Shown here: in pieces, positions 1 through 11,455 of the stretch
How the letters are laid out: every line of letters begins with the position of its first letter
Numbering within the stretch: the first letter of the stretch is position 1
NCBI GenBank assembly: GCA_006937955.1
Contig: SSNP01000146.1
Span: forward strand, 1,003,775 to 1,067,774
Reading direction: 5' to 3'
DNA: 64,000 nt
DNA from: Pachypanchax playfairii
Taxonomy: Eukaryota; Chordata; Actinopteri; Cyprinodontiformes; Aplocheilidae
The notes under the pieces: model-generated
What the model saw: only the letters and a program-made list of their open reading frames with translations
Told to the model about the DNA's origin: nothing
Database searches by the model: none
Position numbers and translations under genes: made by a program

Positions 1-1008
1 CTCTGTTTAGAGGGGGGTAGGGAGGAATTACTTTGATCCACTTTGAGGCATGTCTTCCTTTACTGTCGAGAGCTAGAGAAGGTTTGAAGTGGGAGGGGAG
101 ACACATATAGCAAAGCTCAACCTAATTCTTTGCAACAGAGGAAATCTAACACCCTCTTCTGAAAATGACAACATACTATTTAGAGAAGTTTAAAGGCTTA
201 AAGTTTAAAATCTCTAAAACGCAAGGAGACAGCAGACACTGTGGCAAGCTCTTATCATTGCTGAGCGATGACATTATTTTACAAACATGAGGGGCAGAGA
301 TATTGGGCAGCACAGGCTGTAACTGCAGATTTCAGTATAGAACAATGGAAGTCTGTCCTGACTTCTGGACTAAACAATGGCAGGATGACATGGAGCCTGA
401 CAGAGACACCCACAGCAGCAAGTATCTCTGCTGCAGACAGGAGAGGCTTTTTCACAGAGGAACAACCCCACCAAAAAATATCTCAACTTCCTTTTTTTCC
501 CCCCTTCCTCCAATATCTTTTATACAATTTGGCACTTCTGGCTTTCATAAGTCGAAAGTGAACCGTCTAACTTTGATCACCACCCTGAGCACAACATTGC
601 TAGACAATTAGGTAGGAACAAAATTAATCTTCATCGGGAGGGTGTCCGACTCTTTTTCCAGAACTTTTCAGAATCAAGCGACAGGAGGACATCTCAGTTT
701 TTATTCATTAATGTTGCAAAGTATCAGTATCCCGGTCTGCTGTGATTGGTCCGAGGACTGGGAGAATGAGAGGCCCTTCTCTGAGGCATGTCAAATGAGC
801 CACTGGGTAGACATTATGCCAATGTCTTTCATTTTTAATTAACAGAAGAAAAGCCTGGACTGCAAACAAGATGTTTCAGGCAGTTAACCATACAAATCTT
901 TTCCATGGTCAATAAAATAGATAACACTAAGAAGGAAGCTCAAACAAGAGTAGAATGGTCTCTTTGAACCATAAATGCCAGAATTTACTGTAGGGAAACA
1001 ATGAGTGA
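1..1008. other. No recognised gene
   Basis: AT-rich unique-looking sequence. Short open frames overlap in several phases and none has a recognisable domain or convincing splice context. I see no repeat family here with confidence. Confidence 0.5.
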
Positions 1009-1642
1009 GTTTACATGCAGCCAATAACCCTTTTAAAACCCAAATATTCACAATAACCCGGTTCCGCACGGGCATGTAACACTGGAAAAAACCCGAATAT
1101 GCTCATACCCGGTTTTTAAAAACCCGGTTTTTACTCCTGGGGTAACACTTTTCTAACCCAAATATTTAGTCATGTAAACGCATATCGGGATAACCCCATT
1201 AAAACGTGTGTTCTGTGCATGCTCTATTCGCAAGGAATCTTGGTCTTTTGAGCGCCAGTACGCCGGAGGTAAACAAGTCGAGGTAAACATGGCGAGACAC
1301 AGCACAGCACTAAACTTTTGGAACGAGGATGAAACAAATTTTTTGAACGGTCTGGTGAAAAGTATGAACATTATGCCTTTTGTTGATGTCAGAAAGTACA
1401 GAGATAGCGATGTTGTTGTTTTTGGATACAGGAAGAAGAATCGGAAATGACGCATATTGCGTCTTGAAGTAGTCCGTACGTCATGACGCTACCTCAACAT
1501 CCGCGTTTAAATCGGGTTATTAGAAGTTTCATGTATACAGGGGTAACTCTCTTATGCATGTAAACAGGTTATTCTGAACATTTCAGAAACACAAATACTG
1601 ACCATAACCCGATCATAACCCAAATATTGGCTGCATGTACAC
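1009..1642. mobile_element. Inverted-repeat DNA transposon remnant (Harbinger-like or IS-like)
   Basis: The left end reads TTTACATGCAGCCAATA and the right end, read on the opposite strand, TGTACATGCAGCCAATA, so the two ends are near-perfect inverted copies. Subterminal CATGTAAAC and AACCCAAATATT words recur inside in both orientations, which is typical of a compact DNA transposon. The centre holds a short SANT-like open frame. I could not define a target-site duplication. The superfamily is inferred from the SANT-like frame, which PIF/Harbinger elements carry as a second gene; other TIR elements are possible. Confidence 0.65.
1289..1450 (+). pseudogene. SANT/Myb-like DNA-binding fragment inside the transposon
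   Basis: A 53-codon frame starting at the ATG in AACATGGCG. The tryptophan plus acidic start (NFWNEDETNFL) followed by a hydrophobic helix, NIMPF, and a basic RKYRD segment resembles the first part of the trihelix SANT/Myb domains of the accessory protein of PIF/Harbinger transposons, which binds element ends and helps the transposase. The frame stops after a basic tail (YRKKNRK), before a full three-helix domain is complete, and no DDE transposase accompanies it. It is therefore most likely a remnant kept in a non-autonomous element. The longer frame upstream to 1208 reads through element DNA and adds nothing recognisable. Family assignment is from pattern memory. Confidence 0.4.
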
Positions 1643-4600
1643 ATCGTCAATGTAAACACGACAATCATATTTTTCTCACACTGATTATTGGAAAAATGCT
1701 TCTTTTCCATCCTTTAAACTCATATCAGATGCAGTCTTTCACTTTTTAAACATAAGATGCGATTTAATTTTTGGGTCTGTTTTCAGAGAAATTAGTTGCA
1801 ACGTGTTTTATTATATTTTTCAACATTCAGATGAAATTAAAAATTGAGCGAATTTTGAATAACCAGCTGTATTTGCCGAAAACTTACAAACAAAGAGATA
1901 GGTTACAAAGTTGGCGTGCAGCCGTGGGCATTTCCATAACTAAAAAAGTTGGTCGTGCATGTTTTTGCACTCTGTCGATAAAGAAACAAAACCACTAAAG
2001 AATCGTATTTATGCTAATTTTTTAACAGCAAGATTAAATTTAATCTGTTAAGAGAAACTCTACAAATATTGGTTGAGATAAAACAATAAATTATTTCGCA
2101 ATTTTGCATCACTTTCCAGGTCTTTGAAAGGCCAACTGTATCCAATAAAACTTTTAAAATGCAAAAAAACAAATAACAGTAAAATTCACTTACATTGAAA
2201 TTGTAAAAGCTATAAAATGAAAGCTCAAGTAATGAATATTCCTAAAATAATACATTGAATTAACTAAACAGCTAAATAAAGTCTCCTGCCGTCCATATGG
2301 CACTGAAGGCTCTCGGTGCCCTTCATTATTAATGTCCTCGGAGCAGGATTTGAAGCAGCTTTGCTTTCTCTTATCAATCATTTATCTGCTTCCCTATGAA
2401 GACAGTCCAATTCTCTGGTGTCAACTCCGACTGAAAGCAGCTAAAAAACCCACCAAGCTGAGGTCTTACTTTAATTAAACACGGCTACCATAAGCCCCAA
2501 ACACCTGCTTGCAAAACGGCCAACAATGCAACACAATCTGTAACCTCTCCATCATTCAATGCATGAAGCTCGGCCCTTATAAATAAACAATCGTATGCCA
2601 GAGTGGCTTTTTATGAACTCGTCCACATTTCTTTTGAGTCTGTGAAAACAGATCACTGAAAATTTGAGATTGAATCGCAATAAGATGAAGTTGATTTTTC
2701 TTTTTCAGTTAAAAAGAATTGGAATAAAAACATCATTTCAGAGTCGTCTCATCTTCTTGTTTCGCTTCCTGTCTGAAAAATACCCCATTTCACCAGTTCT
2801 GTAACCAGCATTTGGATAACAGCAGCAAACATGATCAGACTTTGTGGCCCGTCTCTCTGTGGAGCAGAAATTAAAGCATATTCTTTGGTAGCAGTCTCCA
2901 ATTACTGTTTGTGTGCGAGTGTTCACTGCTCTGGATCTTTTTTTCCATTTCATCATTGCACTCAAGCTGCCCCCCCCCATCAAACAACTGCAAAGGCACA
3001 GAAGTCATTGGTGCACAGAGGATAGATCCCTTCAAGCTGCACCGGGTTGCACATTTTGTTTGAGAACAGAGTCGTCCCTGTACAAAGCACAGGTGCAGTC
3101 CATTTTTTCAAACCAAAGGGAAGCGAGCAACAATTAGTTCCCACTTGGCAAAGTTCGTCACATAATTTCTGTAGTTAAACTTTCCCCTACTCTCATTAAG
3201 GAGTCGAACAGCAGTAGAGATATAAAAAAAACACTATTCTTTTGACACTCTGCAGGAAATAATTCAGCTCACCGTTGTGTGGCCAGAAAGCCACTGATGC
3301 AATCGTTCTCCAGCGCTAGTAATGGATTTGGACAGAAGAAAGAAGGATTATTTGATGCAACTTCCACTCAAGAGGCCAATTCAGCCAGCCTAATCAATAC
3401 TAATCAACGGGGAGATGACAAGAGATGAAATTCTGTGAGCTAAAGCTAGACACGCACGTATCAGGCGTTAGAGCCTTTAGGCTGTTTCCTCACTTTATTC
3501 CAGAGGCACAAAGTTTCCAGTTATAGTTTCAATTTCAAAAAGAAGTTGTATTGTAAAACTATCTTTCTTTCAATCAATCAATCTGAATGTAAGACTTAAA
3601 GACGGTGAGTTTCTTTTCTTTGTGTAAAGAATATTTATAGCACTGTTCAAAGTTCATTACAACACCGGGCAAATTACTAATTTACAGCATCTGTTCTGAC
3701 AGAGTGCAGCCTGTAGAGGGTGCTTTTCATCTGAAGCAACAACAACGAGCCAGAACTTTCCATGTTAACAGGAAACATATTTAATGAGACAACCACTGCA
3801 ATCTCTGCTGCCATGCTAAGACACTCTGACCTCACAACAACAGTCACGGCAGTCTAGACGGGGCCGAGCTGCAAAGGAGGCCTCCTCAAAGCTCTTCTAA
3901 TGCACAAGGAATTTAGTGCAGACAGGAAGTGCATGAGTGAGAGTAAAGAGAGGGGGTGACATCCCCATAGAGGTCAGAACGTGTCCCTGGAGGTGTCCAG
4001 GAGAGTAAATGGGCACATCATAAGAGTTGTAGCCCTAGACGTCTCGCTGCTCCTCACCCACAAGTAAGAACAGGAAGTGGCTGTCAGCTTCAGGAAAAAT
4101 CACCACCTTGTTCTAAAAACAAACAAATGTGTGATGTGGAGGTTTCTGGGAAGGAGGGAAGAAGTTCTGTGTTGAAGGTTGAAGCTTGTTTGATGACTGT
4201 AGAGGCTGGTGCTGGTTGTCAGCGCGGCTGGTGGAGGCTGACACCAGCACAAAGACCCATGAATATTCAGTGATAAAGTAAATGAGGCAGATAGCACTTG
4301 ACATGTTTAACATCCACCTTTGGCACCTTCTTCTCTGCAAAGGCAACGAGAGAAAGAAGCAGAACAAATATGAGGGTTGTTTGCTGGTGGCTTCGAGCCC
4401 TGAGGATGAATTGAGCACCTTTTTAGAAAAGTCTGGACCCAGAAAAATAAAAACAACCAGAGTTTTTTCAAACCTTCTTACATTAAAATAAAATTGTAGC
4501 ATCAAGTCTTGCAATATGCTGACATTTCTATTCTAAGAAAAAAAACATGTTTCCCCCAACTCTAATCCCTGCTGGTATCAAAATGTTTGCTCTCTAAATA

Positions 4601-5052
4601 TTTACCAACCCAGAGTCACATCTAAAGCCTAACACAGGCACCTTGAGACTTCCTTTTTTTTTTTTCTCCAAGTGTTGTGTCCCAAAGGAAATGCAGCGAA
4701 AGCACTGCAGATTATCTTGCAAGTGAGTAAACTATCTGAGCACACAACACATTCCTCCGACACCTCAAACAGCTCAGAGAGAGAGAAAGAGGGAGAAAAA
4801 AAAAAAAAGTGCTACTACCAAACATACTGCTTCTTAAAAATCCCTGCATGAGAGATGAGCGAGGATCCTTGTTGCTGTCGCGGTATTAACACCTCGAAAA
4901 ATAAAAAATAAAAGAAGACATTGGTAAATGTATTACTACGATAGGAAAAGTAATGTAAATATTGACACTTTGATAATCATCAAGGCTTATCCAGTAGACC
5001 TGCCTGGTTAGAGCCATTTAACATCTGCTCAGTATTATTCCAGGTAAAGCAG
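1643..5052. other. No recognised gene
   Basis: AT-rich sequence with homopolymer runs (poly-C near 2970, poly-T near 4655, poly-A near 4798). Several 60-130 codon frames occur on both strands, but none shows a domain or splice pattern. Around 3360-3440 the sequence CCTAATCAATACTAATCAACGG has a homeodomain-site texture and could be part of a conserved element, but this is weak. Confidence 0.5.
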
Positions 5053-5577
5053 TTAAAGGAATATTCCACTGACCTTCCAGTATCACCCAGGTCTTGATAT
5101 GTGACTCTAAACAAGATCTCGAAGTCTGTTTTGAGCCTTTTAGGATCAAAATACACCGAAACGATTAATTGTGACAGATGTCTGAAGCTCAGCAAACTGA
5201 CATCAGCTGCTTCGTTCAAGCTTCGCCTTTATTTTGTTGATAACAGCTGTTCGGCTACCAGCTTTAGTAACATCCAGTGGTATTCATGTCAGTGTGCAGC
5301 ATCCTTCACCCACGCTGCAGCTATGAAATGTGTTTATCGTCGAATTTTTCAAAAGCGCATCTCTTTTGTTCGAGCCAGGAGTCTAACTTGTCACACAACA
5401 AATGACTTGTTGTGTTCAGGTGTTATATTTAGCAGGTCGTACTCTTTGAGCTTGTTATGGTTTGTGGGATGTAAATTGTGCAGACAAACTCACAGACTTC
5501 ACGTATTCAAGTGGAATTATAGATATTCAAATTTAAGTAAGTACAGGAAGAGATAAAAGATTAAAAAATATATATAT
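5053..5577 (+). repeat. Probable TTAA-flanked interspersed repeat, left end
   Basis: TTAA at 5053-5056 is followed by AGGAATATTCCACTGACC, the same TTAA-AG layout as other element ends in this window. A 151-codon frame (5101-5556) spans it; its product is cysteine- and serine-rich with no recognised domain, so I read it as chance coding in a repeat and do not call a gene. The right end is unclear because the next TTAA element starts directly after it. Confidence 0.35.
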
Positions 5578-6564
5578 TTAAAGGTCCTATGCAAAATCCA
5601 CTTTTTTTAACCCTCTGGGGACCAAGGGTTTTTTGGAGAAATAAACTTTTGACTTTTTTTTGTTTAAATGCTACTAAAACACCACCTTTCAATGCCCCAT
5701 AATGTCCTATACCTTGTTTTTTTTAATTTTGAATTGAAATATCATAAACTGCTGTGTAAATGAGGCTCCTTTGCTTGAAATAAAGAGTATTAGAATAAAA
5801 AATACAAAAAAAAAATTGGCGAAAATTAGAATATCACACTTTATTCAAGAAAAACCCACACTAAATATCAATGAAAAAGAAAGAAAAAATATGACAACCG
5901 CGCGTCATGCGCAAAAGACAAAAGCTCTGATTGGAACACCGACTTTGACACGACACTGTATCCCTTGTGAATGGGCTAGAGCTATGCCGGAACTACCGCC
6001 TGAAAGCTTGAAATCTCCCGATTTAAGTTTCTATCTTTTATGGTTCTTAAGCTATGTTCGATTAAACACAACAAGGTCCCTGGTATCGTCGACGATGACG
6101 GCGTCCCCGTAGCATTAATGCTATTTCCTTATTTAAAAGTGATTTTTGTCTCCATACACGCATTTCTCAGCAATCCTCCTGAATCTTGCACTCTCAGCAG
6201 CTACTCTGCCCTCATCTGGTAAATGACTGACTCGTAACATAATGATGTCAAACCAGGAAGTGACGGACGTGTCTGTGAGGCCCCTGTACATTAAAAGCGC
6301 GACTCCTTTTTCGAGCTGTAAGAGTCCAAAGCAAGAAGCACTATTGTTTTGTAGTATTTTACTTTCTAAAAATGTCTCAGAGTTACCCACTTAATTCTCG
6401 TAGCTCAAGGCTACGTTATGAAATGGGCGGCACTTACGGGGGGAGGCGGGATTTTAGGTAAACTAAGCGTTTTACTTCCAGGTCAGAGAATAACTCCAGA
6501 ATATATGTATGTTTCAGGACAAATGAAGACTATTATAACACCAACGGTAACATTTTATCATATA

Positions 6565-7790
6565 CACTCACCGGCCACTTTATTAGGTACACCTGTCCAA
6601 CTGCTCGTTAATGCTTAATTTCTAATCAGCCAATCACATGGCGGCAACTCAGTGCATTTAGGCATGTACACATGGTCAAGACAATCTCCTGCAGTTCAAA
6701 CCGAGCATCAGTATGGGGAAGAAAGGTGATTTGAGTGTCTTTGAACGTGGCATGGTTGTTGGTGCCAGAATGGCTGGTCTGAGTATTTCAGAAACTGCTG
6801 ATCTACTGGGATTTTCACGCACAACCATCTCTAGGGTTTACAGAGAATGGTCCGAAAAAGAAAAAATATCCAGTGAGCGTCAGTTCTGTGGGCGGAAATG
6901 CCTTGTTGATGCCAGAGGTCAGAGGAGAATGGCCAGACTGGTTCGAGCTGATAGAAAGGCAACAGTGACTCAAATAACCACTCGTTACAACCAAGGTAGG
7001 CAGAAGAGCATCTCTGAACGCACAGTACGTCGAACTTTGAGGCAGATGGGCTACAGCAGCAGAAGACCACACCAGGTGCCACTCCTTTCAGCTAAGAACA
7101 GGAAACTGAGGCTACAATTTGCACAAGCTCATCGAAATTGGACAATAGAAGATTGGAAAAACGTTGCCTGGTCTGATGAGTCTCCATTTCTGCTGCGACA
7201 TTCGGATGGTAGGGTCAGAATTTGGCGTGACATGAACAACATGAAAGCATGGATCCATCCTGCCTTGTATCAACGGTTCAGGCTGGTGGTGGTGGTGTAA
7301 TGGTGTGGGGAATATTTTCTTGGCACTCTTTGGGCCCCTTGGTACCAATTGAGCATCGTTACAACGCCACAGCCTACCTGAGTATTGTTGCTGACCATGT
7401 CCATCCCTTTATGACCACAATGTACCCAACTTCTGATGGCTACTTTCAGCAGGATAATGCGCCATGTCATAAAGCTGGAATCATCTCGGACTGGTTTCTT
7501 GAACATGACAATGAGTTCACTGTACTCAAATGGCCTCCACAGTCACCAGATCTCAATCCAATAGAGCATCTTTGGGATGTGGTGGAACGGGAGATTCGCA
7601 TCATGGATGTGCAGCCGACAAATCTGCGCCAACTGTGTGATGCCATCATGTCAATATGGACCAAACTCTCTGAGGAATGCTTCCAGCACCTTGTTGAATC
7701 TATGCCACGAAGAATTGAGGCAGTTCTGAAGGCAAAAGGGGGTCCAACCCGTTACTAGCATGGTGTACCTAATAAAGTGGCCGGTGAGTG
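6565..7790 (+). mobile_element. Tc1/mariner transposon, complete 1.2-kb copy
   Basis: Both ends begin CACTCACCGGCCACTTT and are identical inverted repeats of about 29 bp. They are flanked by TA on each side (6563-6564 and 7791-7792), the standard Tc1/mariner target duplication. One transposase gene fills the interior. This end sequence is a very common Tc1-like repeat in teleosts. The element sits inside the TTAA element copy 1, so it inserted later. The gene is frameshifted in this copy. Confidence 0.95.
6713..7758 (+). pseudogene. Tc1-like transposase, frameshifted
   Basis: Cut-and-paste transposase that binds the element ends and excises and inserts at TA. The start at 6713 gives MGKKGDLSVFERG, the usual N-terminus. 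A helix-turn-helix covers about residues 8-48 (SISETADLLGFSRTTISRVYREW). The catalytic triad is visible: D155 in WSDES (7175), D in QQDNAPCH (7453) and E in NPIEHLW (7564). There are 36 residues between the second D and the E, not the 34 of classical Tc1. A 5-bp insertion near 7230-7235, next to a repeated AACATG word, shifts the frame at about residue 172, so the first frame ends at 7300 and the rest continues in another frame to the stop at 7758. An R-to-P change just after WSDES also differs from the second copy. This copy cannot make full-length protein. Confidence 0.95.
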
Positions 7791-8375
7791 TATATTTAAA
7801 GCTGTAAAATAGCATGAAAAAGGGCCTTTAAGTCCCAAAAATTAAAACACGATCCAAAGTCAACAGATAGTCAGATATTAGCATCTTTCTGTAGAAAACG
7901 TGAGTGTGGATTCCAAGCTGCCTGTATATTTATTGCTCCTGATATTATTTTGGTCTATCACAGTTACTCTGTGACCCGATGACCTAAATTACACCACAAT
8001 CATTTAGATCAATAAACACACACATGTAAACACAACACTGTTTTCACAACCTTGTGAAAAGTTGATCAAAAATAATCAGCAACAAAACCAGAATCCTTCA
8101 GCTGACATGTCCTTCAGCTCTTCGATAACATGTTTAATCCTGTCACAATGACCTGAGCAGCTGATAATCACTGTGGATATTGGCTCGGGTTTGTTAGTTT
8201 TTTGGTTAAATATCATCACACACATAGATGTTCATACACAAATAAACACAAGTGTTGTGTACGTGTTTTGTGGGGGGGGGGAACTTACATGAACTCTAAT
8301 CTCTAAACAGAAAACTCACACAAACATATTTGAACCACTTGCTACCCAAACCGCTCCGTGCACGCTCCTCCCTGA

Positions 8376-8376
8376 N
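8376..8376. other. Single-N assembly gap at a contig join
   Basis: One N sits between CTCCCTGA and CTGTGGGCGG. Sequence on its right restarts at a point homologous to 6886, and sequence on its left ends at a point homologous to 9859, so it marks a join, not a sequenced base. Any frame crossing it is an artefact. Confidence 0.9.
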
Positions 8377-9244
8377 CTGTGGGCGGAAATGCCTTGTTGA
8401 TGCCAGAGGTCAGAGGAGAATGGCCAGACTGGTTCGAGCTGATAGAAAGGCAACAGTGACTCAAATAACCACTCGTTACAACCAAGGTAGGCAGAAGAGC
8501 ATCTCTGAACGCACAGTACGTCGAACTTTGAGGCAGATGGGCTACAGCAGCAGAAGACCACGCCGGGTGCCACTCCTTTCAGCTAAGAACAGGAAACTGA
8601 GGCTACAATTTGCACAAGCTCATCGAAATTGGACAATAGAAGATTGGAAAAACGTTGCCTGGTCTGATGAGTCTCGATTTCTGCTGCGACATTCGGATGG
8701 TAGGGTCAGAATTTGGCGTCAACAACATGAAAGCATGGATCCATCCTGCCTTGTATCAACGGTTCAGGCTGGTGGTGGTGGTGTAATGGTGTGGGGAATA
8801 TTTTCTTGGCACTCTTTGGGCCCCTTGGTACCAATTGAGCATCGTTACAACGCCACAGCCTACCTGAGTATTGTTGCTGACCATGTCCATCCCTTTATGA
8901 CCACAATGTACCCAACTTCTGATGGCTACTTTCAGCAGGATAATGCGCCATGTCATAAAGCTGGAATCATCTCGGACTGGTTTCTTGAACATGACAATGA
9001 GTTCACTGTACTCAAATGGCCTCCACAGTCACCAGATCTCAATCCAATAGAGCATCTTTGGGATGTGGTGGAACGGGAGATTCGCATCATGGATGTGCAG
9101 CCGACAAATCTGCGCCAACTGTGTGATGCCATCATGTCAATATGGACCAAACTCTCTGAGGAATGCTTCCAGCACCTTGTTGAATCTATGCCACGAAGAA
9201 TTGAGGCAGTTCTGAAGGCAAAAGGGGGTCCAACCCGTTACTAG
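8377..9244 (+). CDS. Tc1-like transposase, 5'-partial, open frame
   Basis: This copy reads open from the gap to the stop at 9244, about 288 codons, starting at the CGRKCLVDARGQRR linker after the helix-turn-helix. Catalytic residues are D at 8666 (WSDESRF), D at 8939 (QQDNAPCH) and E at 9050 (NPIEHLW), with 36 residues between the last two. It lacks the 5-bp insertion that breaks the first copy and keeps the usual arginine after WSDES. An ATG upstream at 8330 lies in unrelated flank on the other side of the gap and is not the start. If the two copies are alleles, this haplotype may encode an intact enzyme, but its N-terminal third is not in the assembly. Confidence 0.85.
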
Positions 9245-9276
9245 CATGGTGTACCTAATAAAGTGGCCGGTGAGTG
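8377..9276 (+). mobile_element. Tc1/mariner transposon, 5'-truncated second copy
   Basis: Same element as 6565-7790, cut at its left by the assembly gap. It ends with the same GGCCGGTGAGTG terminus followed by TATA and the TTAA element's right end (TTAA at 9314-9317). Because the flank is also shared, this is the same insertion seen on a second haplotype, not an independent transposition. Confidence 0.9.
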
Positions 9277-9859
9277 TATATTTAAAGCTGTAAAATAGCA
9301 TGAAAAAGGGCCTTTAAGTCCCAAAAATTAAAACACGATCCAAAGTCAACAGATAGTCAGATATTAGCATCTTTCTGTAGAAAACGTGAGTGTGGATTCC
9401 AAGCTGCCAGTATATTTATTGCTCCTGATATTATTTTGGTCTATCACAGTTACTCTGTGACCCGATGACCTAAATGATCACCACAATCATTTAGATCAAT
9501 AAACACACACATGTAAACACAACACTGTTTTCACAACCTTGTGAAAAGTTGATCAAAAATAATCAGCAACAAAACCAGAATCCTTCAGCTGACATGTCCT
9601 TCAGCTCTTCGATAACATGTTTAATCCTGTCACAATGACCTGAGCAGCTGATAATCACTGTGGATATTGGCTCGGGTTTGTTAGTTTTTTGGTTAAATAT
9701 CATCACACACATAGATGTTCATACACAAATAAACACAAGTGTTGTGTACGTGTTTTGTGGGGGGGAACTTACATGAACTCTAATCTCTAAACAGAAAACT
9801 CACACAAACATATTTGAACCACTTGCTACCCAAACCGCTCCGTGCACGCTCCTCCCTGA

Positions 9860-11455
9860 TAAGCTGGTTTGCCAGTCTTGCCAGCGCCACTCATGGGTCC
9901 ATTTGCACAACCACTTCATTGTTGCCGTGCAGAGTACACAACTGCACTTTGGACCTTTCAGTAAGGAAAGCCTTTTATTGTGTTTCCCATAAGGGCATCC
10001 ACTGTCGTTTATCTGCAAGCTGCCAACCGCACACACTTTAAAACACTGCATTAAGGATATCCAAGGAGAGACAACATAAACAGTAGCCGCTGCGTATCCT
10101 GTGCTGCTGCTTTTAACCACTCCACAGCTGGTTTGCTTTGCTGCTGATTTTTCTGGAGTTTAAAAATAAAGACTCGTATAAAGGCAGCTGAATTATCAGT
10201 GGAGATGGAACCCGATCCACTGCTGGCTGACCTTTTCCATGAAGCAATATTAAAGCATAATAGCAGAGCTGAGTTAAGTGATCGCAATTTATGAGTCCAT
10301 TTAAAGTGATTCAATATTGGATGACAAATGATTACCTCTGCGAAGTGGAGCTTATATACAAAATAGCCCTGCTACACAGAAACGCTGAGCTTTATCAAAC
10401 TTAACAATCAGCTCAGTGTCTGTCTGCAGCGTGTCTCGCTCAGCGGAGGGCTAAACAGAATTTTAAAAATGCATGAAAAGACTGGAAGAAGAAGAAGCTG
10501 CATATTAAATACACAATTTTTTTTTTTGTGGCTCAAAGTCTATTAACCTAATAGTGATGCGTGCTGAATAGATGTTACCTCTGAATCTGGCCAAATGGAT
10601 TACATGTATCAAATCCATTTTCCTGAGTGCATTGAGAAAGTGTCAAAATGAAACATTTTCAATTTAGCCCCTTCAGGTCTAAGATTTCTTCATCCCGCTG
10701 TAAAACAAGGTGCTTACCTCGCAAAAACAGGCTCTGACACGTTGCTAAACGTGGCCAGGGCTTTAAATTAGCCCGACATGATCCACATATTTGATTCACT
10801 GTGTAGCCAGAAAAGAGTTACATGACTTTCAGGCACTCGGTTCAGACTATAAAGAAAACAATGTAGCCTACTTTGCACACTCCTCGCTGCTCTCTTTTCA
10901 GCCACATCCTCTTGGATTTTATGACTCTGGTTAAAATGCAACCATTAAATATTCATGTGCAAGGGCTTTCACCCGTGAAGCAGCTTCCCGTTCTCTTTCT
11001 GTGAGCTTTAGGGGAAAGTGAGAAACTTTTTGATTTTAACTGACAGGAGCTAAATATTAAAAACAGAAGCTTTGGGAGTTAAACAAAGTACAGACTTCGC
11101 TTCTCCAGTATCCTCCTCCTCCTCGGCTGATATGAGTCTCAGCTTCTTGGTTTTCAGGCTCATTGTCCTGGAAATTTCCCACTGTGGCGCGACTTGTGGA
11201 GCAAATTAACATGACAATATAAACAGTGGAGGTAAAAGAAAATCGGCACTCAGTCAGCGAAATTACATGAATTATTCCAAAGAGAATCAGCAAACCTCAC
11301 AGTCCATGCGTCATGAACTATATCTCATGTAAATGTTGCTAATTAATTTTTCACTTGTCTTGTTTTGCGTTTCCTATCAACACAAAAAATAAGGACACAT
11401 GAGATCATGAGATACTTTGCTAACAAATAAACATGGCTGATGCCAAAGTCCAATT
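9860..11455. other. No recognised gene; possible conserved non-coding texture
   Basis: Unique-looking sequence with no repeat family I recognise. From about 10660 to 11060 it has mixed composition with words such as TTAAATATTCATGTGCAAGG and TTTATGACTCTGG, and lacks microsatellites, a texture often seen in conserved non-coding DNA. No open frame is convincing. Confidence 0.4.

Larger units (their letters stand above)
5578..7831. mobile_element. TTAA-flanked DNA element (family A), copy 1, split by a Tc1 insertion
   Basis: TTAA at 5578-5581 then AGGTCCTATGCAAAATCC; the right end reads TAGCATGAAAAAGGGCCT followed by TTAA at 7828-7831. The termini are short inverted copies (AGGYCC). A second copy of the family lies at 61049-62931 and shares internal blocks such as AATCCTCCTGA, GGCGG-ATTTTAGGTAAAC and TTTCAGGACAAATGAAG. 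Removing the Tc1 leaves about 1.0 kb. A TTAA duplication is typical of piggyBac and Kolobok transposons; AGG ends fit Kolobok better. No transposase frame is visible, so it is non-autonomous. Superfamily is inferred. Confidence 0.7.
8377..9859 (+). repeat. Near-identical duplicate of 6886-8375, probably false duplication from allelic contigs
   Basis: The 1483 bp right of the N match the 1490 bp left of it end to end: Tc1 interior, right end of the TTAA element and about 550 bp of unique flank. Differences are few: CACCAGGTG versus CGCCGGGTG, CTCCATTT versus CTCGATTT, the 5-bp transposase indel, GCCTGTATA versus GCCAGTATA, AAATTACACC versus AAATGATCACC, and a G run of 10 versus 7. The overlap begins and ends exactly at the gap, which is what two unmerged allelic contig ends produce. 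A real tandem duplication is less likely. Confidence 0.85.

Noticed and set aside
4113..4514. 133-codon minus-strand frame
   Set aside because: No domain, low-complexity serine/threonine-rich end, and an opposite-strand frame over the same DNA; looks like chance.
5101..5556. 151-codon frame as a host gene
   Set aside because: It starts inside a TTAA-AG repeat end, has no domain, and ends in the AT-rich border of the next element.
6815..7664. Minus-strand frames across the Tc1 element
   Set aside because: Shadows of the transposase gene; the same frames recur in the second copy only because the DNA is duplicated.
8330..9244. A 304-codon frame starting at an ATG left of the gap and running into the transposase
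   Set aside because: Its first codons come from unrelated flank and cross the N. Only the part from 8377 is transposase.
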